A stretch of 64,000 nucleotides of DNA, from NCBI RefSeq assembly GCF_000422885.1, contig NZ_AUGX01000025.1:1-64000 (forward strand), read 5' to 3'. The position numbers and the translations under genes were made by a program. Positions 43,304 through 51,928 of the stretch are shown one piece after another; within the stretch, counting starts at the first letter, position 1, and the number at the start of each line of letters is the position of its first letter. This stretch comes from Ottowia thiooxydans DSM 14619 (GTDB lineage Bacteria > Pseudomonadota > Gammaproteobacteria > Burkholderiales > Burkholderiaceae_C). The notes beneath the pieces were generated by a model. The model did not search any database. It was not told the DNA's origin and saw only the letters and a list, made by a program, of their open reading frames with translations.

Positions 43304-44896
43304 TCACTTCTTCAGGTTCCAGTAGAAGTTGCCAGGCCCGGTCACCAGACCAGTGACCTCCTTGCGCATGGCCGCCGGATTGACGTATTCCCCGAGCGGG
43401 ACGTACATGACCACCTCATAAGCGCGCGCTTGCATCGCCTCTGCAATAGCGACGCGCTTTGCCATATCCGGCTCGACAGCGAACTGCTTGCGCAATGCCA
43501 CCAGTTCCGAGTCTGAAGGCCAACCAAACCATGATTTCTCACCCTCGGCACTCAACGTCAGGCTCGACGCGGGGCTCCAGAGATCAGGCGAGACGATAGT
43601 TGTTGTAAAAATACTCCAACCTCCGGCGGCCACCGGATCTTTTTTGGCGCGCCGCGTCACGACAGAATTCCAGTCCATGGCAGCAAGCTCCACCTTGAAG
43701 CCAGCCTGGCGCAACAATTGAGCTGCGACGTCAGGTAGTTTGTCGATGGATGGCAGATCGGTTGGTTTCATGATCAGGACTGTGGTGCCGTCGTAGCCTG
43801 ATGCCTTGAGCAAGTCCCGTGCCATCTTCATGTTTGATTTCGAGAACGATTCGGAGCCCTTGGTAGAGCCGTACGGCGTTCCGCAAATGAACATGGAATA
43901 GCAGATCTTGTAATACCCCTTGATGCCGACCTGTGCCTTCAAGAACGCCTCTTGATTGCTCAATGCAGCAAGTGCGGCTTGGCGAACCTTGATGTTGTTG
44001 AACGGTGGCTGCAGGTGATTGAATCGCAGTGAGAACTGACTGCCTAGCGTGTTGCCGTTGACGCTCTTGATGTCTTTGTCGGCAGAGAGTGCCGCGTACG
44101 AATCGAAACCGGGTTGCTCGATCATGTCGACCTCCCCGTTCCTCAGGGCGTTCACCTGCGACTGCGGATCGCGTAATGCGAGGTTCCACTCCACACGATC
44201 AACGTAAACATGTTTCCCTCCCGTGGTGCCGGAGGCCGGCTCTTGACGAGGTACGTATTTGGCGAATTTGACGTAGACGGATTTGTCACCAGGCTTGAAT
44301 TCGTCGCGCTTGAATACGTAAGGGCCAGAACCGATGTAGTCCTCGATTTGCTTGAACGGATCCGTCTCTGCAATGCGTTTTGGCATGATGAATGGGACGC
44401 TCGAGGACGGTTTTCCAAGTGCGTCAAGCATGATGCCGGTGGGCTGCTTTAGATGGATGCGAAAGGTATCCGCTGTCGGTGCGTCAAGCTTGTCAATGAA
44501 GCTGTAGAGCAGCTGTCCCATTGGATCGCGCTTACCCCACCTGGTTAGCGACGCCGTTACGTCCTCAGCAGTTACGGGCGCGCCGTCGTGGAACTGCAGT
44601 CCCTTGCGCAATGTGAAATTCCACAGCAAACCATCGGGGCTGACGCTCCATGTGTCCACCATTTGGGGCTTGATCGCACCTTTCTCATCCGTTCCAAACA
44701 GAGTGTCATAGATCATGTAGCCGTGATTGCGAACGACGTAGGCTGTGGTCCAGATCGGGTCGAGAACCGACAGATTGGTCTGCGGAACGACCTTGAGGAC
44801 TTTGTTCTGTGCGGCAGCTGCGCTTGATAGCAGCAGACTCGCGGCCGCAGTCAGGAATAAGGATGTGAGCAAGGATTTTCTGTTCTGCGATTTCAT
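43304..44896 (-). CDS. Peptide-type ABC substrate-binding protein (SBP family 5)
   Basis: The protein has 530 residues from the internal ATG at 44896, chosen because it begins a good signal peptide (MKSQNRKSLLTSLFLTAAAS..., cut near AAA/QN); the frame is open to 44989. Family 5 features include LDPIWTTAYVVRNHGYMIYD, WNFTLRKGLQFHDGAPVTAE and IGSGPYVFKRDEF. It delivers a peptide, opine or amide-like ligand to the DppBC/ATPase complex. Closeness to amiE and MocR hints at nitrogen compounds, but that is speculative. Confidence 0.88.
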   Translation of the reverse strand: MKSQNRKSLLTSLFLTAAASLLLSSAAAAQNKVLKVVPQTNLSVLDPIWTTAYVVRNHGYMIYDTLFGTDEKGAIKPQMVDTWSVSPDGLLWNFTLRKGLQFHDGAPVTAEDVTASLTRWGKRDPMGQLLYSFIDKLDAPTADTFRIHLKQPTGIMLDALGKPSSSVPFIMPKRIAETDPFKQIEDYIGSGPYVFKRDEFKPGDKSVYVKFAKYVPRQEPASGTTGGKHVYVDRVEWNLALRDPQSQVNALRNGEVDMIEQPGFDSYAALSADKDIKSVNGNTLGSQFSLRFNHLQPPFNNIKVRQAALAALSNQEAFLKAQVGIKGYYKICYSMFICGTPYGSTKGSESFSKSNMKMARDLLKASGYDGTTVLIMKPTDLPSIDKLPDVAAQLLRQAGFKVELAAMDWNSVVTRRAKKDPVAAGGWSIFTTTIVSPDLWSPASSLTLSAEGEKSWFGWPSDSELVALRKQFAVEPDMAKRVAIAEAMQARAYEVVMYVPLGEYVNPAAMRKEVTGLVTGPGNFYWNLKK

Positions 44897-45139
44897 TTGG
44901 GCTTTCAAGGTTCGTGGAAAGGGCCATCTCGGCAGCGAGCTCGGCTTCTTAGATCGTGAATACGTTCTTAGGGCGAAGGAATTACACACTCGATGGTTCG
45001 CCCGCCATCAATCCACTTCAGGTGTGAATCCAAGTCCACTTTGTTCTTGAATGCTGTGAGTTAGAGGCCCATTGAGCCGTTGCCGAGCCTGGGCGGCTCT
45101 CCTGTGCTGTGTGTACTCGGCGAAGCTTCCACGAGTGGA

Positions 45140-45540
45140 ATGCCCCAATCAACATGGGCTTTGACTGAAGCTAAGCGCCAGGAGATCAAGCCGCTGGAGC
45201 TGCGAGCGTGCATCGTGCAGGCCTGCGCTGGTGGGAAGAGCAACAACGTGCTGATAGCTCGTCAGCGCGTCACTTCGTTGACGGTGATCAAGCGGAGGCA
45301 CGGTTCGTCAAACATCGACTCAGCGGCCTGATGGGCGTGCCCCATTCTGGGGCGCTAGGGTCATCGGCGATGCCCCAGGAAGTGGTCTACCCGTCGTTGA
45401 CCAAATACCCGGAGCCTCTCCGGTTAGAACGCAGAGGAAGTCGGCCGGGTGTTCAACGTACCCTCACTTCACTCGGTGCAGCCGCACAGCAAAGACTGCG
45501 GCCGCCACCAGCGCAAGGGAAAGCAACAGCTTCTCCTACG
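45140..45540 (+). pseudogene. IS630-family transposase remnant
   Basis: One frame reads WALTEAKRQEIKPLELRACI followed by VQACAGGKSNNVLIARQRVT and SLTVIKRR, which matches the N-terminal HTH of IS630-type transposases. The match then moves to another frame as FVKHRLSGLMGVPHSGA, and later to QPHSKD-like sequence. At least two frameshifts and an internal loss of a segment after IKPLE make it non-functional. The DDE catalytic part and terminal repeats were not found. The rest of 44897-45800 holds nothing else I recognise. Confidence 0.6.
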
Positions 45541-45800
45541 CGCTATCCAACAAGGGCACAGTAGCGATCTTTGTGCGCAGCGCGGCATCCAACCGTGATG
45601 CAGGCGGTCTGCTCTAGCGCCTTGCTATTGTGTTTGGACCCACGCCGGGTTGATTGGCGCGAACATATCCGCCTTCCAGCTATCTGGGAAGGACGAGAAC
45701 AAGATCTCGGATCCATCCAACACCCACAAGCTGAGAATCTAATGCAAGTGTCATCCGTCTCAATACAGCAACCACGGGCGTTGCCGTATGGGGATGCAGG

Positions 45801-45869
45801 TCTCAATCCACGTGAATGTTCTTCGCCTTGATGAGCGCAGCCTACCGCACACGCTCCGTTTCAGCAAAA
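45801..45869 (-). pseudogene. Duplicated 3' end of a Bug gene (left copy of direct repeat)
   Basis: These 69 bp match 56133-56201 at 66 positions by eye and in the same orientation. Read on the minus strand they give the final ~20 codons of the Bug receptor at 56135-57115 (AETERVR-stop-AALIKAKNIHVD), with the Trp codon TGG changed to TAG. Nothing of the rest of the Bug gene lies upstream. It marks the left edge of the catabolic island that starts with the fumarylacetoacetase stop at 45902. Confidence 0.8.
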
Positions 45870-45901
45870 TGACGACGGTGGCAGACACGAAGTGTCGAAC
45901 G

Positions 45902-47218
45902 TTAGAGTCGCGCTGGAAGCAGCGTCCCCCAACATTCACCGAAACCGATCCGCGTCGCACCAGGCCGCTCGCACCAGCCTCTCAAGACCACCGAGTCACC
46001 GTCTTCCAGGAAGATGCGTTTTTCACCCGATGAGAGGTGAACGGGACGTTTTCCCCCTGCCGTGAGTTCGATCAAGGCGCCGGCCTGGTTTGTCCCTGGT
46101 CCAGAGAGCGTGCCGGTGCCCAGCAGGTCACCGGGCCGTAGATCACACCCGTTGACTGAATGGTGCGTGACCATCTGTGCCATCGTCCAGTACGCGTGGT
46201 GATAGCTGGTTTCGGCGATGTAGTCTGCGTGCGCGCCTGCAGCCTGCATGCCGACCGTTAGCAGTCCGACCTGCAGTCGGATGTCGATCGCTCCGGACGC
46301 GCGGTTCAGCGTACTGTCCAGATACGGGAGCGGTTGGGGATCTGCTGTTTCACGCGTGAACGGCAGCCGAAACGGAACGAGCGCTTCTAGCGTCACAATC
46401 CACGGCGAAATGGTAGTCGCGAAGTTCTTGGACAAGAACGGGCCGAGGGGCTGGTATTCCCATCCTTGCAGGTCACGCGCTGACCAGTCGTTGAGCAGGC
46501 AGATGCCGAATACGTGCTCTTCGGCATCTGTAATGGGGATGGGATCGCCCGGACGATTGCCCATCCCGACGAATATTCCCAGCTCGAGTTCGAAGTCCAG
46601 GCTGCGCGTCGGTGTGAGCACGGGTGTTGTTGTCTCTGCGTCCTTGACCTGGCCTAACGGCCGGCGAAAGCTCTGCCCGGATACGCCGATACTCGAAGCT
46701 CGGCCATGGTACGCGATGGGCACCCACTTGTAATTTTGCAGAAGTGGATTGTTCGGACGGAACTGCTTGCCGATATTGGTGGCGTGGTGGACGGAAGTGT
46801 AGAAGTCCGTGTAGTCACCAATGTGCGCGGGCAAGTCGTACTCCACGTCATTCATAGGGACTAGGCACGAACCTACTAGTGCCTGGCCCGCCGCGCCGTC
46901 CCGCAGGAGGCGCGACAGGGCGAGACGCAGTGCACTCCAGGCAGAAGGACCCAATGCCATCAGCGCGTTCAGATTTTTCATTCCCCCGGCCTCGGCAGCC
47001 TGCTTCGCCTGATCGGAAACGAGGCACGAGGCGGCGATACGTGGAAGATCCACGATCTGGTCGCCGATGGCGACACCTCCACGAAACGGCTCGCTGCTGC
47101 CTTTGCGTCGGAACACCCCGAATGGCAGATTCTGAATCGGGAAGTCCGTATCGCCCTGGTTCGCTGATACGACCCAGCTGGCAAGTGTCGGGTTATGCGT
47201 TTCGTTCAGTTCTCGCAT
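45902..47218 (-). CDS. fahA: Fumarylacetoacetase
   Basis: This 438-residue protein fits full-length fumarylacetoacetase: an N-terminal SH3-like domain (FPIQNLPFGVFRR) and the catalytic FAH domain with DYTDFYTSVHHATNIGKQFR (Asp, catalytic His), SLDFELELGIFVG, LLNDWSARDLQGWEYQPLG and GTGTLSGPG. It hydrolyses 4-fumarylacetoacetate or a close analogue to fumarate and acetoacetate, the last step of homogentisate-type ring degradation. Homogentisate dioxygenase and the isomerase are not in the window. It is the last gene of the leftward operon that starts at 50459, eight bases after the VOC stop. Confidence 0.88.
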   Translation of the reverse strand: MRELNETHNPTLASWVVSANQGDTDFPIQNLPFGVFRRKGSSEPFRGGVAIGDQIVDLPRIAASCLVSDQAKQAAEAGGMKNLNALMALGPSAWSALRLALSRLLRDGAAGQALVGSCLVPMNDVEYDLPAHIGDYTDFYTSVHHATNIGKQFRPNNPLLQNYKWVPIAYHGRASSIGVSGQSFRRPLGQVKDAETTTPVLTPTRSLDFELELGIFVGMGNRPGDPIPITDAEEHVFGICLLNDWSARDLQGWEYQPLGPFLSKNFATTISPWIVTLEALVPFRLPFTRETADPQPLPYLDSTLNRASGAIDIRLQVGLLTVGMQAAGAHADYIAETSYHHAYWTMAQMVTHHSVNGCDLRPGDLLGTGTLSGPGTNQAGALIELTAGGKRPVHLSSGEKRIFLEDGDSVVLRGWCERPGATRIGFGECWGTLLPARL

Positions 47219-47226
47219 CGAGACGC

Positions 47227-47769
47227 CTACAAAGCGAGGCTACTGTCATGCATCCACGCGGCGTGTTGCGGGGCACGCCGCGTGCGATCCCACTCGTCAA
47301 GCATCAGCCACTTTACCTCGTCCAGCCTCTGATGCATCGCCGGCGTTCCGCAATCCCAGGCCAACTCCAGGCGGTGGCCGTTGGGGTCGAAGAAGTAGAT
47401 GCTCTTGAACAGGGCATGATCGGCCGGACCGATGACTTCAATGCCATCTGCCTCTAGTCGCGCTTTGGTTGCGAGCAGTGCGTCCATCGATGCTACCTTG
47501 AAGGCGACATGCTGTACCCATTTGGGCGTATTGCGGTCTCGGTCCATGGACGGTGATGACGGGATCTCGAAGAACGCCAACACGTTGCCACCACCAGCAT
47601 CCAGGAACACATGCATGTAAGGGTCCGATGCACCAGTGGAAGGCACCTGATTCTCGGCGATGGCGAGCACGAATGGCATCTTCAGGAAGTGTCCATACCA
47701 TTCCACTGTCTTCTTCGCATCAACGCATCGGTACGCGACGTGGTGGACGCCCTGGGTAATCATTGTCAT
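47227..47769 (-). CDS. VOC-family protein, paralogue of 31990-32505
   Basis: This 180-residue protein shares with the other VOC protein the marks HHVAYRC, QVPSTG, WVQHVAFKVASMD, VIG-x-x-DH and SIYFFDPNGHRLELAWD. The His-His-Glu metal triad is conserved (HHVAY, QHVAF, RLELAW). It sits between a Bug receptor and fumarylacetoacetase in an operon headed by an FAD monooxygenase, so ring cleavage or isomerisation of a hydroxylated aromatic is plausible. No experimental function is known to me for this subgroup. Confidence 0.75.
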   Translation of the reverse strand: MTMITQGVHHVAYRCVDAKKTVEWYGHFLKMPFVLAIAENQVPSTGASDPYMHVFLDAGGGNVLAFFEIPSSPSMDRDRNTPKWVQHVAFKVASMDALLATKARLEADGIEVIGPADHALFKSIYFFDPNGHRLELAWDCGTPAMHQRLDEVKWLMLDEWDRTRRAPQHAAWMHDSSLAL

Positions 47770-47794
47770 TATTAGAAGTCCTGTGCGGTCGCGC

Positions 47795-48778
47795 TCATTC
47801 GGCAGTGATCTTGCTGTTGATGATGATGTGCGACCAACGGGCCGACTCCGACTGGATCGCCGATCTAAGCTCTGCAGGGGAACCTGCCACGGATTGCAGT
47901 CCCTGGGCCTCCAGCTTCGCTATAACTTGCGGATCCTTGGCTGCCCTTGCCAGGCTCTGGCGAACTTTCTCAGTGACGGCGCTGGGAGTGCCTGCTGGGG
48001 CCATGAGTGCGATCCAGAGCTCGGAGGAGAAACCTGGATAGGCACCAGCCACTGTGGGAATGCCCGGGAGGCTAGCCACCGTATCCTTACTGGTTACCGC
48101 GAGCGCCTTGAGTTGCCCGGTCCTGACGAAGGGCATGAGCGAATTTGGAATGCCGAACATCATCTGGACCTCACCTCCCACCAGATCCGTTACTGCCGAA
48201 GCTGCACCTCGGTAGGGAACGTGCAGTGCATCGATACCAGCTTCCGACTTGAACAGTTCAGCGGTCAGGTGGTGGGGTGTTCCTACACCCGCTGACGCAT
48301 AACTTAGCTTGCCAGCATTGGCCTTCGCGTAGGTGACGAGTTCACGCACCGAGTTCACCGGCAGCTTTGCGTTCACGGTGAGCAGGATTGGCCCCTGGGC
48401 CATCATCGATATGGGTTCGAAGTCCTTGGCGACATCGTAGCCCAGCTTCTCCTTGGCGTACATGTACGGATTCATGGTTGGCAGGTTATTCGGCGTGATC
48501 AACAGCGTGTATCCGTCTGCCAGAGACTTCGCCACGAACGCTGCACCGAGGTTCCCGCCTACGCCGGGTCGATTCTCTACGATGACCGGCTGTCCCCAGT
48601 AGGCAGACAGCCTTTCTCCGTAGACGCGGGCTACCACGTCATTGCTGCCACCGGCGGTGTAGGGCACGATCAGGCGCACGGGCTTGTGCGGCCACGAGTC
48701 CGCCGCGAACACGACGCTTGCAGCGAAGGTTGCGGCCGCAGCGCAGAAAAATCGTTTGGTAGTGGGGAATATCTTCAT
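47795..48778 (-). CDS. Bug-type tripartite tricarboxylate receptor
   Basis: This 327-residue protein has AGGAG before the ATG, a signal peptide cut near VFA/AD, and Bug hallmarks PVRLIVPYTAGGSNDVVARV, ENRPGVGGNLGA and GKLSYASAGVGTPHHLTAEL. It probably binds the aromatic acid degraded by the operon in which it sits, between the monooxygenase (23-bp gap) and VOC genes. Confidence 0.9.
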   Translation of the reverse strand: MKIFPTTKRFFCAAAATFAASVVFAADSWPHKPVRLIVPYTAGGSNDVVARVYGERLSAYWGQPVIVENRPGVGGNLGAAFVAKSLADGYTLLITPNNLPTMNPYMYAKEKLGYDVAKDFEPISMMAQGPILLTVNAKLPVNSVRELVTYAKANAGKLSYASAGVGTPHHLTAELFKSEAGIDALHVPYRGAASAVTDLVGGEVQMMFGIPNSLMPFVRTGQLKALAVTSKDTVASLPGIPTVAGAYPGFSSELWIALMAPAGTPSAVTEKVRQSLARAAKDPQVIAKLEAQGLQSVAGSPAELRSAIQSESARWSHIIINSKITAE

Positions 48779-48800
48779 TTTTTGTCTCCTGGAATAATCG

Positions 48801-50459
48801 TCAATGCGGGGCGGTTGCGTTGATCAACGCGCCGCGCACGGTGTCAGCGATTCGCGCGGCGCAATCCACTTCGTTTCCGCGCCAGGCGACGTGCCCATCG
48901 GGCCGGATGAGAACCATTGGTTGCTCATACAACTGGGCTGCTTCGTCGCTTTGTAGCGGGATAACCTCTAGCGGGATACCGTGGGTGCTGAACTCCCTTC
49001 GGATGGCTTCAACGGATCGCTGCTGCGCGGTCGGGAACGTCACTAGCGCAAAGCTCTTGCCGAAGAGGTCAAGGGTGGACTGGCGCTCCGCCAACCAGCA
49101 ATGAGGTGCACGCGACCCGGGCCGTGTGGTCGGAACGTAGATCCGGAAATCGTCGGGCGTTGGAGGCGAACCGTCTGCCACGCACACTGGCGAGTCTTCG
49201 TAACGGTGGCCGATCTGAAGGCCAATCGACTCCCATTCGATACGAGTCGACTCGCGCAGACGCCGACCTAGAGCGGCGCGAACGCGCTGGCCTTCTTCTG
49301 TGTCGTCGCAGACTGCGGCGGTGTCGGGAGTGTCTCGCCACGCATTGAAGTTCTGCGTGGAGAAGCTGATATTGCGCGCGGCTATCGGCAGTCGCTCGAT
49401 CTCGTAGCTTTCCAGTAGATCAGGATGGGCCCACCCGGCAAGCACGCCCTGCAGTTTCCAGCCGAGGTTCGTGACCTCCTGGATGCCGGTGTTCATACCC
49501 ATGCCCCCTGTTGGCGACATGGTGTGGGCGGAGTCGCCTACGAGAATCACTCGCCCCTTTTGGTACTTCTCGGCCAGCATCTCCGTCCGTCGCCACGGAA
49601 TGACCGACGAGACTTCGTACGGTATCTGGCCCGGATTCGCCTCGGTGCCGAGCGCTCGCTGGATCCAGCTATCGGCATTGAACTCGGCAAGATTCATTTT
49701 TTCTTCCGCGCCTAGCACCGTAAGCCGCCAAGTAGCGTCACCATCGACCACGGTCAGGTTTCCCCACATCCCCTCGGAACCGACGAACATGTACCGCTCG
49801 GCCTCGCCCATAGCATGCTTGCCTACGAGGCCGGGACAGTGGAACAGGATATTGACGGAATAACTCAACAGCTTGCCGCGCATGGAGATACCGGCCTGCT
49901 CACGTACAGAACTCGTCGCTCCGTCGCATGCGATCAGATAGGGTGTGGCAAACTTGCTGAGGTCGCCGGACCGCAGGTTCCTGACGGTGACCGTCACGGA
50001 ATCTTCGCTTTCCTCGAAGCTCAAAAATTCGTGCTCGTAGAGCAGCTGTACCCCGGCCTGAGTAGCGGCCACTTGCTGAAGGATGGGCTGTAACCACAAC
50101 TGCGGACAACGCTGCTTTTTCTCTGGCGTCTCGGGGGGAGTCGTGGCGTCCGCCATGCTGGGGTATGGTTCCTTATCCAGCAGTCGGCCGTTCAGCGACG
50201 TGCAGAAGACCATCGATAGCTCGTAGTCTGCGGGAAAGCCGCAGTCGCGCACAGCCTCTGCGATGCCCCAATTGCGGAAAGTCTCCATTGTGCGAATGGC
50301 GACCAAGCCGGTCCTGGGGTGCTCGATCGTGCCGTCGCCGCGATCAATGACGATGCAATTTATGCCACGGTTGCCTAACTCGATGGCCATGGCTAGGCCC
50401 ACCGGCCCCGCGCCGATAATAAGGATGGTGTTTTCCATGGCTGTCATGGTAGACCCCAT
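48801..50459 (-). CDS. FAD-dependent aromatic monooxygenase, first gene of the island operon
   Basis: This 552-residue group A flavoprotein hydroxylase has ILIIGAGPVGLAMAIELGNR (FAD dinucleotide site), LIACDGATSSVREQAGISM (DG motif) and VILVGDSAHTMSPTGGMGMN (GD motif). The C-terminal thioredoxin-like domain typical of phenol hydroxylase-type enzymes is present. Three in-frame ATGs (50459, 50447, 50438) are possible; the first is used here, although the third begins right before the FAD motif. It probably hydroxylates the ring of an aromatic acid. Two palindromes lie upstream. Confidence 0.85.
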   Translation of the reverse strand: MGSTMTAMENTILIIGAGPVGLAMAIELGNRGINCIVIDRGDGTIEHPRTGLVAIRTMETFRNWGIAEAVRDCGFPADYELSMVFCTSLNGRLLDKEPYPSMADATTPPETPEKKQRCPQLWLQPILQQVAATQAGVQLLYEHEFLSFEESEDSVTVTVRNLRSGDLSKFATPYLIACDGATSSVREQAGISMRGKLLSYSVNILFHCPGLVGKHAMGEAERYMFVGSEGMWGNLTVVDGDATWRLTVLGAEEKMNLAEFNADSWIQRALGTEANPGQIPYEVSSVIPWRRTEMLAEKYQKGRVILVGDSAHTMSPTGGMGMNTGIQEVTNLGWKLQGVLAGWAHPDLLESYEIERLPIAARNISFSTQNFNAWRDTPDTAAVCDDTEEGQRVRAALGRRLRESTRIEWESIGLQIGHRYEDSPVCVADGSPPTPDDFRIYVPTTRPGSRAPHCWLAERQSTLDLFGKSFALVTFPTAQQRSVEAIRREFSTHGIPLEVIPLQSDEAAQLYEQPMVLIRPDGHVAWRGNEVDCAARIADTVRGALINATAPH

Positions 50460-50461
50460 GC

Positions 50462-50475
50462 TTGACCATGGTCAA
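50462..50475. promoter_or_regulatory. Palindrome TTGACCATGGTCAA at the monooxygenase start
   Basis: This perfect 14-bp palindrome lies three bases before the first candidate ATG of the leftward monooxygenase operon, where a bound protein would block transcription or initiation. No binding family is assigned. Confidence 0.5.
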
Positions 50476-50496
50476 ATCAGATTTTAAGCGAGTTAG

Positions 50497-50513
50497 TATT
50501 CACGTCGTGAATA
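50497..50513. promoter_or_regulatory. Palindrome TATTCACG-T-CGTGAATA upstream of the monooxygenase operon
   Basis: Perfect 8-bp arms flank a single T. It lies 38 bp upstream of the monooxygenase start, between that gene and the stop of the HTH-citrate-synthase gene, so it is a good candidate operator for the monooxygenase-to-fahA operon. Confidence 0.6.
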
Positions 50514-50552
50514 TTTTCGGGGGCGCACATGCTTTACGGTCGTCGAGGCTCA

Positions 50553-51824
50553 TTACCCTCCCATGTACCTCGCGCGCGGGCGCAGCATGGAGCCGGCATG
50601 ACGTTGCTCGACCGCATGCGCGATCCAGCCCGCGGTACGCCCCACGGTGTTGATCAGTGAAGCGGCGCCTGGCGGAAGCCCGAGGGCGCGGGCCATGATC
50701 ACTAGGGCGCCGAACAGATTGGGATATCGGCCGGTATCGGTACGCAGTGATTCAATGGCCTCAAGCAATCGGCGTCCTGGCCCCGTCACCGAAGTGCAGC
50801 GCGCGGTAACAGCCAACAGGCATTCGGCCCGGGGATCCGTGGCGTAGAGGGGATGACCGAAGCAGGGGGCATCCAGCGAGGACACGAGTGGGGACGGGTC
50901 ACCTGATTGCAGCATGTCTTCGAGATCCGCGGCACCCCCCATCTGCATCGGGCCGCAGTGCGCCATTAGGGCTGCAACTACACAGGCGTATAGATCCACC
51001 CCGGTTGAGGCGCAGATCCGAGCGACAAATGTGGGCGCTGATAACTCGTGGTCTGCACTGAGCACCAGCGCGGTGTTGAGTACATTGATGGCCGAAGGAT
51101 CGTTGCCAGCACCTCCGAGCCCTCGCAACAGGAAGGCCGCGACGTGTTCGCTGTCACCCTGCGGTTCCGGAGCGCGTCGTGGTCCCAGGTAACCCGCGGC
51201 TGCTGCGAAGGCCTGGATCAGGCGTATGCCGGCTGTGCGTCCGAGATAAGCCGTCTCACTAGATGGACGCTCCAGAGAAGTCATCGCCAGCGCCGTGCGC
51301 GCCAGCAGCCGCGTAGCCGATTCGTGACCACGCGATTCAAACCCTGCTGGGCCGGCTAGACCTTCGACACCGAACACTCCCGGCTCCCTAACCCATGCGC
51401 TGTCCCGCAGGCGCGGCAAGCCACCCCAGATTAGTTCGGCTACGTATTCGAAGGACCTGCGCGCTTCCACCAGGTCCAGCGCCAGATGGCCACGGTAGCG
51501 GGGGCCGGCCGGTGTGATGTCGCAGATCCAACTCTGGACGACCGGGTCGCCGTAGCGCAGGCTGTGCGAGATAGTGGGGCCGCCCGCGCCGTCGCCGCCC
51601 CGAGTGCGCAATGCATCGACATCCGCCTTCAGGTACAGGTTGGCCTTCTTCTGTCCCGGTTGCTTGATCGTCCTCACCAGACCGCGGCTGACGTACGTGT
51701 ACAGCGATGCCTTTTTGATACCCAGCACCTTCATGACCTCCTCGCTGCTCAGGTAGTCGACGTCGTTTACACGTCGATCGGGGGACTCGTGGCGGAATGG
51801 CTGCGTTGTGATGGCGGCTGTCAT
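50553..51824 (-). CDS. HTH-citrate synthase fusion, probably a non-catalytic regulator
   Basis: This 423-residue protein has an N-terminal MerR/HTH_17-type DNA-binding domain (~24-75; YLSSEEVMKVLGIKKASLYT, SRGLVRT) joined to a citrate-synthase fold (~90-420). Of the three catalytic citrate-synthase residues, only the His in FGHPLYATDPRAE (His324) remains. The His of the usual GPLHGGAN loop is replaced in GPMQMGGA (291-298), and the Asp of the usual PNVDFYSG loop is replaced in PNLFGALV (368-375). The oxaloacetate-contact ADHEL (His259) is kept. It probably senses an acyl-CoA or oxoacid and binds DNA. It diverges from the Rieske operon. Confidence 0.75.
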   Translation of the reverse strand: MTAAITTQPFRHESPDRRVNDVDYLSSEEVMKVLGIKKASLYTYVSRGLVRTIKQPGQKKANLYLKADVDALRTRGGDGAGGPTISHSLRYGDPVVQSWICDITPAGPRYRGHLALDLVEARRSFEYVAELIWGGLPRLRDSAWVREPGVFGVEGLAGPAGFESRGHESATRLLARTALAMTSLERPSSETAYLGRTAGIRLIQAFAAAAGYLGPRRAPEPQGDSEHVAAFLLRGLGGAGNDPSAINVLNTALVLSADHELSAPTFVARICASTGVDLYACVVAALMAHCGPMQMGGAADLEDMLQSGDPSPLVSSLDAPCFGHPLYATDPRAECLLAVTARCTSVTGPGRRLLEAIESLRTDTGRYPNLFGALVIMARALGLPPGAASLINTVGRTAGWIAHAVEQRHAGSMLRPRARYMGG

Positions 51825-51848
51825 GGTGGGTCTGGAAATGGGAAATGG

Positions 51849-51908
51849 ATCGATTTTAATATCGATCTATACATCGATCAAGTCAATTAATAGAATCAAT
51901 GCATCGAT
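51849..51908. promoter_or_regulatory. Array of four ATCGAT sites in the divergent Rieske/HTH-CS promoter
   Basis: ATCGAT occurs at 51849, 51861, 51873 and 51903, that is at 12-, 12- and 30-bp steps, within an AT-rich stretch between the divergent starts at 51824 and 51929. The third and fourth copies flank AATTAATAGAATCAA-type sequence. The likely ligand is the HTH-citrate-synthase protein or the island LysR. Confidence 0.6.
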
Positions 51909-51928
51909 ACGACCTACCTGGAGATGCA

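Noticed and set aside
45571-45831. Open frame of 86 codons after the transposase remnant
   Set aside because: Its end is the antisense of the duplicated Bug fragment and its body gives no clear match; further transposase fragments there could not be confirmed by eye.
50553-51824. Functional citrate or methylcitrate synthase
   Set aside because: Two of the three catalytic residues are replaced and a DNA-binding domain is fused, so a metabolic role is unlikely.
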